Assembly: GCA_037975125.1 (NCBI GenBank)
Contig: JAJQOW010000192.1
Span: forward strand, 62,001-126,000
Direction: 5' to 3'
DNA from: Latrodectus hesperus
Lineage: Eukaryota; Arthropoda; Arachnida; Araneae; Theridiidae
Length of the DNA stretch: 64,000 nt
Shown piece by piece: positions 21,324 through 30,682 of the stretch. The position numbers and the translations under genes were made by a program. Below the pieces are notes generated by a model. The model searched no databases. It saw only the letters and a program-made list of their open reading frames with translations, and was not told where the DNA came from. Numbering within the stretch: the first letter of the stretch is position 1; every line of letters starts with the position of its first letter.

Positions 21324-22701
21324 TATTTGCTGTTATTGTTCCATTTTGTTGGGCATCCATGGCCTCGTTAAATTTTTTCAATTGAGCAGTTAATTCTAGG
21401 ATTCCTGAATTTTGCACATAATTTACTAGTAATTTTAGCTCATTTGCAATTGATTTTGCTTCATTTATTGATTCCTTTGTTTTAACTATTGTGTCGTTTT
21501 CTTGAACCAGTACATTTGCGTATGTTAGTTTGGGGTTTGAACTGGGTACAATTGTACTTTTTATATGTGCATTTAGATTTTGTTTTCCTTTTATTTTGGG
21601 GAATTTATTACATCCCCTGAAACTAGCAGGATGGGCTTCGCCACAGTTGGCGCATTTCGCAGGCGTGGTAGTTGGCTTAGGACAATTAGAATGGTGATGG
21701 TCCCCTGCACATTTCACACACTTGAAATTGTGGTGACATGAGGTTTGTGCATGAAAGAAGCCTTGGCACCTAAAGCACTGCGTTACTCCTTTTCTTCCTT
21801 TGTATGTTTCTATTTTAACCGCTAGGTTAAATATGTGAGACATATTGTAAATGTCTTTTGACTTGTCATTTTTAGGGAGGGTAACAATGTATAGAGGTAA
21901 GTTGATTTTGTTCCCGTCAACTTTTTTGGTCATCTGGGTAACATTGATTATTTGAAACCCCTCTTGGATTAATTCTTGAGTTATTTCTTCTGCATCATAG
22001 TATGGCGGAAGGTTGCGTATGACTATTTTTAGATTCTTGTCTTCTGGGAGGACAAAAGTATGGTAGGTGGTTTTTATTTCGTCTAAAGCTGAGGTGACTT
22101 TTCTATGTGTTTCGGCATTATCCACTTTTAATGTTAAAATTTCAGTTCCCATCATTTTTCCTTTGTAACCTGATATATTTTTTGATTTGAAGAGTCCCTG
22201 TAGAATTTTCCAATTAATTGTTTGGTCTTTTATCACTATTGGTGGTATTTTAGTGTTCTTTTTGGCTGGTTGGAAGTTTTGAGCATCACTCATTTCATTG
22301 TTATTATCTGTGACTTCATTAGATTTTTTGTTAGAGACATTAATTTTTTCCTCAATTTTTCTTTTGATGGCTAACTTAGGTTTTAAGGTTTTAACAGTTT
22401 GGCTAAGTTCCGGGTAGTCTTCATTTTCTGATACAATTTCGACATCATCGCAGTCGCTTAGGACTTCAAATCGATTATTAGTTATAACAGAGAATGGCGG
22501 TGGCGCATTTACATTAGCTTTTGGAGTATCCCTATATTTCGAGGTTTTCTCCCTTTGGTAACTCGCAAGGAGCTCAGTTAATTTCGTCAGCTCGATGCTG
22601 TGTATTCGCAGTAGTTCTATTTCACTGTCCATAAGTTCCTCATTACTAATCTTCTGAATATATTCGGAAGTTAGTCTAATTTTATTGCTGATGGCCCTCA
22701 T
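21316..22701 (-). CDS. LINE C ORF1: Gag-like zinc-knuckle protein (461 aa)
   Basis: The frame is open upstream to 22881 but only from a GTG. The first ATG, at 22699-22701, gives MRAISNKIRLTSEYIQ and matches the preserved start region of the sister copy (46490 onward), so I place the start there. After a charged N-terminal half comes the PPIVIKDQTINWK block and an RNA-recognition-like fold (VIRNLPPYYDAEEITQEL). Three CCHC knuckles follow: CFRCQGFFHAQTSC, CVKCAGDHHHSNC and CANCGEAHPASFRGC. The stop TAA overlaps the start of ORF2. Its role is to bind element RNA into a particle. It appears intact. Confidence 0.9.
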   Translation of the reverse strand: MRAISNKIRLTSEYIQKISNEELMDSEIELLRIHSIELTKLTELLASYQREKTSKYRDTPKANVNAPPPFSVITNNRFEVLSDCDDVEIVSENEDYPELSQTVKTLKPKLAIKRKIEEKINVSNKKSNEVTDNNNEMSDAQNFQPAKKNTKIPPIVIKDQTINWKILQGLFKSKNISGYKGKMMGTEILTLKVDNAETHRKVTSALDEIKTTYHTFVLPEDKNLKIVIRNLPPYYDAEEITQELIQEGFQIINVTQMTKKVDGNKINLPLYIVTLPKNDKSKDIYNMSHIFNLAVKIETYKGRKGVTQCFRCQGFFHAQTSCHHNFKCVKCAGDHHHSNCPKPTTTPAKCANCGEAHPASFRGCNKFPKIKGKQNLNAHIKSTIVPSSNPKLTYANVLVQENDTIVKTKESINEAKSIANELKLLVNYVQNSGILELTAQLKKFNEAMDAQQNGTITANNE

Positions 22702-23099
22702 CCCGATTTCAGAGTCATGTGAACTTAAGTCCGTAAGCCTGAGGGGGAAGGTTTGGAGGTGAAACCTCCATCTGTCCGGTGGACTCCGAAGAGTCCATGC
22801 AGTCCTAGTCAAAACACTAGAAAATTTGCCCCTTGTGTTGGCACCGTAAGGTATCCGGGGACTTATACTTACAAAAGTCACTATCTCCGTAGATGATGAT
22901 CTTTGAGAAGCTTGAATAAGATGTTTCTAAGAAAGACAGTCTCCTTCGATATGACGCCAACAACAAGTGTCACTGGAAACGTCCCGAAGAGGAGTATGAT
23001 CAGTTCTCTCTCGTAACTTCGAACAAGATAACATAAGAATGTTTGTATTATTTTAATGATTTTCATTATTATGTAAACTGGTAGTTTTAAATTAAAAAA

Positions 23100-23390
23100 A
23101 AAATTGGTTGGTAAGGTTTTAAGGCGGAAGGTCCGAAATTGTACATGCTGCGCCAAGAATAGTTTTGGAAGAATGTATTTCTTTTTTTATATATATATAT
23201 ATATATTTTGAAAACCCAAGCAACATTAAAATTTTAAAATACTAATATTAAGGTATATATTACATATACAACTATAGAATATAAAATAAATAAAATACAT
23301 ATAAGATTTTTTTTTTAAATTTTATATAATTTATGTTTATAAATTATATAAAATTTAAAAAACTATTGGTCTCAAATAAGCGAATTCTTG
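23100..23390 (-). mobile_element. 5'-truncated 3' end of an RNase-H-type LINE
   Basis: Nearly the same sequence, on the same strand, occurs at 45033-45325, where it lies just 3' of a LINE C-terminal coding relic. On the minus strand the end reads TTGGCGCA (variant CAACATG), ..TTGCGCCATAAAACC and an ACCAACC tail. It is a short truncated copy directly upstream of LINE C. No TSD was seen. Confidence 0.65.
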
Positions 23391-23570
23391 TATCTGTGGT
23401 GGTTCCAGAGTGTCTTCTATCTTTCATCTGTAACATTTCCAAAGCAGAGAAAATTGACAAGTAATTTCGGAGAAGAGCTGCAATGTACAGCGGAGGAAGG
23501 AATACAATGGTATCCTAATCTCCAATGAGCGTGAAGCTGTCCAAGTGGGCGGAGCTAAGTAGAATTCAGC
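23391..23570 (-). other. Spacer, possibly a remnant LINE 3' UTR
   Basis: On the minus strand it contains CTCCGCCCACTTGGACAGC and CTCATTGGAGATTAGG. These loosely resemble the LINE C 3' UTR blocks CCACGCCCA and CATAGCTGATTGGCTATTA. The similarity is weak and only suggestive. Confidence 0.25.
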
Positions 23571-23697
23571 TTCTGCTGATACACTTTCCCCTGCAGGGGA
23601 GAAGGAACACTCTTTCCTCGGTGGGCATTAACCACGCCGCCCAGAATTGACTCTTCCTTCAACCACGTCCAAAATCGTAATATCTATAATATGATAG
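23571..23697 (-). repeat. Copy of the LINE A 5' module, abutting the polymerase gene
   Basis: Matches 18012-18212 with an internal gap. Its upstream end overlaps the last 13 codons of the DNA polymerase frame, so the polymerase's C-terminal residues after about SLKDL are encoded by LINE 5' sequence. It looks like an insertion into, or recombination with, the end of the polymerase gene. Confidence 0.6.
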
Positions 23698-26600
23698 GTC
23701 CTTTAAAGAGTAATGTCCGAAAGGAAGGGTATCGATCTTATTTTCCAAGATATACCTTTTTTGATCATAAGGGGATAATGCCAATTTATTTAAGGTGACT
23801 GTGTACACCTCATGACGTTTAGAGCGTATCATATTCATGCTTGTCACAAGTTCTTTGTGGTCGAACAAACATTTCTGATAGTCCTCAAATTGTATTTTAT
23901 TTTCTATGGCAGTCTTTTTTATACCTTTCAGCTTTTTGGTTTCTGTGCCATTAACTTTGAAAGCATACATTTTGGACCTAAATCCGATGAATTCTGTCAT
24001 GATATCTCCTTTTATTTCATCTTTCATTTTTCCAAGCACCTTCTTATTAACTAATGGAATGCCGTAGATGTTATTAAGGGAATAGTCAGAAGTATCATAT
24101 AAGTCGATGCTTTGCTTCATATCTTCGTATACATCCTTAGTGTAAATGTTATAAATGAAGCTATCAGTATCAGTATATAAAAGTTTAAGCTTCTCACCAT
24201 ATTTTGGTAACATTTTTGAATAATGGAAGTCATACATTAGTGTTTTAGAGACATCAAGAATAACCATTCCTATAATTATTGGTTTGTTGAATGTCAAAAC
24301 TGTTCGCCGCATGTGTATAGCAATCAGGTCTTCAGAAAATATTGTGCGATCTTTAAAATTACTTCTAGCTATCCATTTTTCTGCATTCTCAGCATTACAA
24401 CATAACTTAATATCCACTCTGTTTCGAATGTTTTCCATGGTTTTCCCAAACACAGCATTATTCATAAGTTTATAGAAATTTTTCTCAAACTCATTAGTTG
24501 CTGATGTTCTAAGTTGAGTATTTAATTCAATATAAATTTTTAACCATGGAGATTGAGTGAACTGAAGAATTCTGTGTACCTTAGTAAGAGAGAGACCATA
24601 ACTAATGTATTGTTGTAAATTTCGGTAATGTAAAACATACCGCTCCTTTTTAAATAAAGTAGTCATCAGTCTTTTTTCCTTGCAGCCAGGAGGAACTATA
24701 GTTTCTGGGCCAAGTGGCAAGTCTGAATGTAAATCATGGAGTAATTCAGGATATTCTAATGTAACTTCCAAAATATATCCAACTGCACTATCACTCGGAG
24801 TGTTCAGAACATCTATGGAAGGGTCCAACCATTTAAAATCCCCTACAGGCAAATATTGTGACATTGCCCAACCATACAAATTATTTGCATCTAGATACAA
24901 AAGATAATTATTTGGTTGAGTTTCGTCATAATTTTCGATGTAAGGATTATTGGCTCGGGCATATCGGTGACAACACTGGGACACACCTCCACGAATACCG
25001 TTTTCAACAAATAAGAGCATTTCGTAATCACTGAGCAACTCTAATTGAATTTCAGTTTTCTTTAGCATTGCATCCCATGAAAGTCCTGGTGCCGTGAAAT
25101 ACCACGCAGGATCCAAACCATATGTCTTCAAGCAAACATTTCGAAAGTTTTCGAATATATCTGCCAAAAGCAAGACATCAGTTTTCACATACAGATCTGC
25201 ATATTCCCCAAGATTCTTGATGTTAAATACATCCCAAACATGTTGGGCATGTAAGTAATCTTCTAAAGTAATGTCGGATTCACTTAAGCGATTGTAGAAG
25301 GCTTCTTGTGGAGGCAAACGATCTTCCAAAAATTTATCTGTATGATTGATATAATCATACGGATATACTCCCTTGCGAACCAAAAGCGGTACCTGATCAG
25401 CTGAGAAATGTTGATTAATAATATTGAATTGATCAATGGTTAAATTCTTTGCTAATTTATCTAAACTGCTGGCCATAAATCGGAAAGAATCTAGGAATCT
25501 AAGGCTTAGATGTTTGCTTACTTGCTTGGAAAAAGAAATATATTTTTCTTCATTTTCTGGAATCACATCAATGTTTTTGTCATCTCCACCCAGTTCTTTG
25601 ATGAAAAGATGACTGTCGTAGCCGGACAAGTTGTGGAATATCACAGGAATGAAATTCGGATTCTTAGCCTTCAAATTACACGCATTACAAGAAGCTCCTC
25701 TGAACCACGATGTTTGGTGGTCGTGGTCCTTGACCTATAAAATATCAATATTTTAATCAGCATACTTAATTAATAATAAAAGATATTGTAAAACTATTTT
25801 TTACCACGAAATGTATTTTTCAGACTATAATATAATGTTTAAAAAATAAATCGAAATATATATAATTACCTTATAATTTTCTGCTGTAAACACTTGCTTG
25901 CACATGTAGCAATGTGTCGCCTGTTGAAAATCTATCCGCTGTTCCTCAGTTAAGGGCATCATAGGTTTTTTATTTCTGTAGACGAGCTCGATTTCTGTAG
26001 CTTCAATTTTCATTCTCTCCATAAAAACTTTAGCTGCATTCGGCCCTCGATAGGTAAAAGGTTTCTTGTATACTTTTGTGGTAGATGTAATATAGTAGCA
26101 AAAGCTTATGGGTTCATGCTTTTGATATGCCTCAGTATAGGATGTTGAAGGGTTTGGTTGACAAGAATCTATAGATTGAGTTAAGCACTCAAAATCAGCA
26201 TAGATGACAAAGGGTACAGGATGAGAATGCTGAACATTTTTAAATGTTAACCACTGATTGCTAGGCATCACTACCCTTACAGCTTCATATTGTTGACAAC
26301 TCAGTTGATGGCGTTCGAGAACGGACTTGGTCTGGAAGAACTGCAGGCAGCGTCGACAAATTAAGTGATGTTTTTGATGATTGTTGTATTGCTTGGAAAT
26401 CAGACGAGATAAATCTTTAATCCAAGCATAATGAGAAGAGGAATCTGATTTTAAGTAAATCAAATCGATGTGTCTCACGTTTTCATTTTCTGTAATCACC
26501 AAGGGGTATATTTCATGTTTATCCGACAAGCCATACACATTAATGGATATACCATTTATTTTTGCAAATTTTCCTACATCACTAAGTTTCACGGGAAATT

Positions 26601-27552
26601 CAATATTTTCGAAATTTAGAGTATGAATGTATGGTTCATAATGATGAATACGACTGGCACGTTGATGATAATCTTGTATGGGGTAAAGAGCTGAAAGCAC
26701 AGCCCACATAAAGCAGCGGTTGTCTTTATTCTCTACGTTGATTATAGCCTTTTTATGCTTTATAGAAGGAGGAAGGTCAATGTAAGAAGAGCCTCTTAAA
26801 GGATTGTATTTATTTAGTCGCATTTCCAAAGCTATAATTTCCTCTAGGGACCAACCAGATTCTTTTGCAATAAACTCATCTTCTTCAGCTAACAATTTAT
26901 CTATTGTCTCCTGGTAAAATTGTTGGAGATCTGTAGATAGAAGTATTGGCTTATTTTTAGTCTTAAAGCATTTTTCTTCATTGACAATACCATTATTTGT
27001 TACCTTTTGGTAACGACATATTAGTCTGCAGTTCACTTTTAGTTCGTTTTTTGCGAGAGAAATTGTTATATGAGATATGAATTCATTTTCTTTAGACGTA
27101 AGGAATTCTTTTAAATCAATTTGATGATCTACATTAAGAAGGCGAATGTTGGTAACTCGATTTTTTAAAGCTGATCGATGAACCTTAGCTGAATTAGGAA
27201 CAAACTGCATATCTAAACGACGGTTCTTCGACGATGTAGCTAGATCAATAGCTTTACGTTTGTTCTGCATATGCAATTTCTGGTGGTGTTGAAGATCTGC
27301 ATTGCGGAGAAACGTTTTCGAACAGTGAGGGCAAGGATAACGATGTCCTCTGTGTTGAGTACGCTGGTGTCTTAACATATTATGCCGAAGAGTAAACTTC
27401 TTGCCACACTCCGGACAAACGATTCCACTATCAGGTGTTGACGACCACTGAGAATTTAACTGAGTATTCGTTAAGTCACCAAAATCAGCAATTGACAATA
27501 ATTCGTCTGTGATTGGCATAGTAGAATTTTCGAAAACTTGTTCCACATCCAT
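23659..27552 (-). CDS. Family-B DNA polymerase of Maverick/virus-like type, two exons, 1252 aa
   Basis: Exon 1 is 27552-25870 and exon 2 is 25734-23659, joined in phase 0 across a 135-bp GT-AG intron (25735-25869). Joining restores the family's conserved DHDH/FRGA/CN region. The start is the ATG at 27550-27552; the frame upstream opens only with TTG. Domains: two C2H2 fingers (C46, C49, H62, H67; C74, C77, H90, H94), a mid region with a Cys in NKDNRCFMW and a His in SSHYAWIKDL, a third Cys/His cluster, and the exonuclease block YADFECL. Then come polymerase motif A DANNLYGW (about 843), motif B KLMNNAVFGKTM (about 982) and motif C YTDTDS (1081-1086). All catalytic motifs are present. It would copy DNA, probably protein-primed. 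No integrase, packaging ATPase, protease or capsid gene is nearby, so it is an orphan or a remnant of a larger element. The last residues appear to come from LINE sequence. Confidence 0.85.
25735..25869 (-). other. Intron of the DNA polymerase gene
   Basis: On the minus strand the exon ends TATAAG and the intron begins GTAATTATAT. It ends ATTTTATAG before GTCAAGGACC. The reading frame is kept and the protein matches the family across the junction. If not spliced, translation would stop within the intron. Confidence 0.8.
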
Positions 27553-27629
27553 GATGAAGCTTAAATTTCGCAAAGTAAGACGGAATAAAACTCTACACTG
27601 ATATCAAGGATACTAATGTCAGAATGAGT

Positions 27630-28300
27630 TTTCTGACCAGACTTTTTCCCTTTCTATAGGGGCTAGTGGTCTAAACTCGTGTTAAATCAAAATTCAACAT
27701 GGTCTATGTGGTCATCAATAAGCGTTTTTTGATAATAGATAGCAGTATTAAGGAGACAGCATGATTGATACTGATCATTGTAAGCGATAGCGAATACTTG
27801 ACACATATTATTTTTCATACTGTTGTAGCATGCACCATTGGACAATGGAGAAGGGGACTTGAGAAGTTGTATTTTATTGCGAACAATACTGAAAGCTTGT
27901 CATTCTTTGTAATAAGAATAACTGCATTCTTGCTATTATATAGAAAACTAGAGCAGCTGAGATTTCAGACCAGAGCTTTTCCCTTTTTATAGGGGCTAGT
28001 GGTCTAAAGTCGTGTTAAATCAAAATTCAACACGGTCTATGTGATCATCAATAAGCGTTCTTTTTGATAATAGATAGCAGTATTAAGGAGACAACATGAT
28101 TGATACTGATGATTGTAAGCATAGCGAATACTTGACATCGTATTATTTTTCTAACTGTTGTAGCATGCACCATTGGACAATGAAGAAGGGGACTTGAGAA
28201 GCTGTATTTTATTGCGAACAATACCGAAAGCTTATCATTCCTTGGTCGTAAGAATAACTGCATTCTTGCTATTATAGAAAACTAGAGCAGCTGAGAATCG
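27630..28300 (+). repeat. Two-copy tandem duplication, period 333 bp, upstream of the polymerase gene
   Basis: GGCTAGTGGTCTAAA occurs at 27661 and 27994. About 330 bases follow in both copies with few differences (for example CACCATTGGACAATG and GCGAACAATAC). The first unit ends about 80 bases before the polymerase ATG on the minus strand, so the repeats probably cover its promoter region. Confidence 0.9.
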
Positions 28301-28369
28301 ATTATAAACTTCTTCAGATATTTGTATATCTTTCAATTAATATTTAATTTATTATGATAGAATTTTATT

Positions 28370-28860
28370 TTCAACACTTCGTTTTTAAATCCGATTTTGG
28401 TTTTATTGATAAATATTAATAAATGTATAATCAAGAAAATCTGTTTACGAACATACCAATTTGATCTTTTTTAATCAGAATTTATAACTGATTAGTCATT
28501 AAATGTGTATAATTTAATTAAACTTGGGAAATAAATGTTATAAATCAATGAAATTATTAATTTATAATTTAAAAAAATGTAGAAATTTGTTGTATTAATC
28601 ATTTATTTATTTTTCAACTCTTCGTTTTTGAATCCGATTTTGGTTTTATTGATAAATATTAATAAATGTATAATCAAGAAAATCTGTTTGCGAACATACC
28701 AATTTGATCTTTTTTAATCAGAATTTATAACTGATTAGTCATTAAATGTGTATTATTTAATTAAACTTGGGAAATAAATGTTATAAATCAAAGAAATTAT
28801 TAATTTATAATAAAAAAAATGAAGAAATTTGTTGTATTAATCATTTATTCTTTGTAATCA
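28370..28860 (+). repeat. Two-copy tandem duplication, period 242 bp
   Basis: TCCGATTTTGGTTTTATTGA recurs after 242 bases (about 28392 and 28634). The two units are nearly identical. The array is contiguous with the 333-bp array on one side and the GC-rich island on the other. Confidence 0.9.
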
Positions 28861-29090
28861 ACAACCCCGTGCAACAGCATGAGGGGCGGGGAGGGGTCTC
28901 CCTCCCCCTCAAAAGACCCCCGTACTCTTAGACGAGCTCATGACGTCACGAAGGAGGTTAAAATACCCTCCTACTCTTACACGACATCGTGACGTCACGA
29001 GGGGAAGGGTCTCCCCCCTCAAAAGACCCCCGTACTCTTAGACGAGCTCATGACGTCACGGGGGGGAAACAAGGGGGAAGGAAATAATCC
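28861..29090 (+). promoter_or_regulatory. GC-rich island with 110-bp duplication and three TGACGTCA (CRE/ATF-type) sites
   Basis: In a strongly AT-rich window this roughly 230-base island is markedly GC-rich. CTCAAAAGACCCCCGTACTC occurs at 28908 and 29018 (period 110). The palindrome TGACGTCA followed by CG occurs at 28941, 28990 and 29051, each preceded by a TACTCTTA-type block 11-20 bases away. TGACGTCA is the classical cAMP-response (CREB/ATF) site. The island is about 1.3-1.5 kb upstream of the polymerase ATG on the minus strand. It could be a promoter or enhancer of that element or an element terminus. Function is inferred from motif and position. Confidence 0.5.
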
Positions 29091-30341
29091 CGGTAATCCT
29101 GGTCGTAGAATCGGCCTTTTCCTACTACTTACAAACTATTCTAAGTTAAAAGAAACTTCAATTACTTTAAGTATCATTGCTCACAGAAAAGTTAAGACGA
29201 AATATTGATTGGGTTTAAATATATGGAGAAGATTTTAAAATAACTTTTTGATTTCTATACAGTACATACCAATACTTCTGTAAATTTTTGCATATACTCT
29301 TACATCATACATGAATTCACAAACTTTGATTGATTGGAAACTTTTCTGAGAGACTTTTAGCTGCTCTGTCTTTTGTCGCTATTAATCATTTACTAATTTT
29401 ACAAAATGTTTTTATCGGCTCTTTTTTTCTTTTGTTTGTTTACAGCATTACAAGGGTTGCCAAGAATGTCAAGATGGCCAGTGAATGTTAAATGAACTAA
29501 CAATTTTTCTAAACTCATTGAAGGCAAGTGCTCCAAAATTTCTATTGAACTCCACATACACTTATTTTTGGCGCCAAGGATATCATCTTTTTAACAATGA
29601 GCATTACGTCCCCTTTGGTTTTCGCCCTCATTCTATCTCTCTGAGAGTTAATTTCTACTATAAAAATTATTTTTTTCACTTGTAATCTTATGAGACTGCG
29701 GCATTCAGAAGGATATTTTGCCTAAAGTTCGTCTGCAAAGGAGTAAATGATTTCTTTTTACGTAATTTTCGTAACAGTGATTTAGGTGACAAAATTATAA
29801 AAAAAATGCACTTTTTGAATCCTTATACTAAGTTATTGTAATTTTGATTTTTTTTTCATTCTCGATATATCTTTCTGTTGTTTCTTTCTATGCTAATTTT
29901 ATGTAAATAAATATTAATATTAATGGTAATGGGCGTTGTATTTTGAGACTGATAGATAAGAAGACTACAGAATGAGGAATTAAATAGTTTGATTGAAAAA
30001 TTCTCAATTTCATTGTTAGTTTATTTTCCAAAATTGATAACATAAAATGAAATTTTCATTATTTTTTTATTTTTTTAAAATTTTTATTTATGATAAATAT
30101 TTAAAAAGACTAAAAATATGTAATTTAAATGAAAAAATAAAACCAAAAAGTTATGTTTACGATAATTTAAATGTAACGCATTTTCATTTTATAAAGTATG
30201 TTTAGAAAACTTTTTTATTTTAAATACAAAGTAAGTAACAGAGAAGGAAAAAAAACTGTTTGCATTTTTCAGTTGAAAAAAGTTGATTTAAAACCCAACA
30301 TTTTTCATGTCATTACTTTTAAATCCTGAGTAAGAGTCATA
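29091..30341. other. AT-rich stretch, nothing recognised
   Basis: No conserved coding block, repeat or RNA signature was found on either strand. It separates the GC island from the Ty3/gypsy element. Confidence 0.5.
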
Positions 30342-30345
30342 CAAT

Positions 30346-30668
30346 TGTCACGTAGATGAAGTGAATGTAATAAAGCCAATGGAAACGAAAGCGCTTAAGA
30401 TCAAATCAAGATTTTATTATCCTTAAATCTAATCAGTCGCTATTTATATACAGTTTCGGAACCTTCCAGACTTGGAAGGCCCGCAGAAAATTGGAAACTG
30501 AAATTTACATGAATTTGCATAATTAACTTAAATTAAGAAATTAACAGAAATAAATTTTAACGCAACTTGCCTCGCTTGCTTTTGAACCCGCAACCTCTGG
30601 CTCGCGAGTCCGATGCTTTACCGACTGAGCTACGAAGTCCTTGATCGGGAGGAATAATTTTCGCTACA
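30346..30668 (-). repeat. 3' LTR of the Ty3/gypsy element
   Basis: 323 bp, TGTAGCG..TGACA in the sense direction. It has a TATA box, GTATATAAATAG (30440-30451), an AATAAA poly(A) signal (30413-30418) and a tRNA-like module (30569-30640). The TATA-to-poly(A) spacing gives a short R region. It differs from the other LTR by four substitutions and a 23-base segment. Confidence 0.9.
30569..30640 (-). other. tRNA-like module inside the LTR
   Basis: On the minus strand the 72 bases begin GGACTTCGTAGCTCAGTCGG, giving a tRNA-like A box. A loop-like CTCGCGA lies at the anticodon position. The B box is GCGGGTTCAAAA at the expected spacing. The acceptor 3' strand does not pair with the 5' strand, so it is not a functional tRNA. 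The 5' LTR lacks 23 bases here, covering the A box and part of the acceptor stem. Confidence 0.65.
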
Positions 30669-30682
30669 TTTCCCCTCTCTTT
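30669..30682 (-). other. Polypurine tract
   Basis: AAAGAGAGGGGAAA directly precedes the TGTAGCG start of the 3' LTR in the sense direction. This is the priming site for plus-strand DNA synthesis. The same tract is repeated before the 5' LTR (32582-32595), where it should not occur in a normal element. Confidence 0.85.

Larger units (their letters stand above)
18290..22900 (-). mobile_element. Jockey-clade LINE 'C', both ORFs intact
   Basis: Two complete reading frames overlap by 8 bases (ATGAGTAA, 21316-21323), followed by a 3' UTR of about 300 bases that keeps a GCCTGC-TAC-GCAGGC hairpin and ends in ATTAGATCC-type repeats. The 5' boundary is uncertain, somewhere between 22701 and 23100. A decayed sister copy lies at 46250-51120 on the plus strand. 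With no stop or frameshift in about 4.1 kb of coding sequence, this is the youngest LINE in the window and may be, or recently was, active. Confidence 0.85.

Noticed and set aside
23812..25740. Several 60-80-codon plus-strand frames across the polymerase region
   Set aside because: Shadows of the minus-strand DNA polymerase gene.
30569..30640. A functional tRNA gene
   Set aside because: A and B boxes fit, but the acceptor arms do not pair and it lies inside an LTR.
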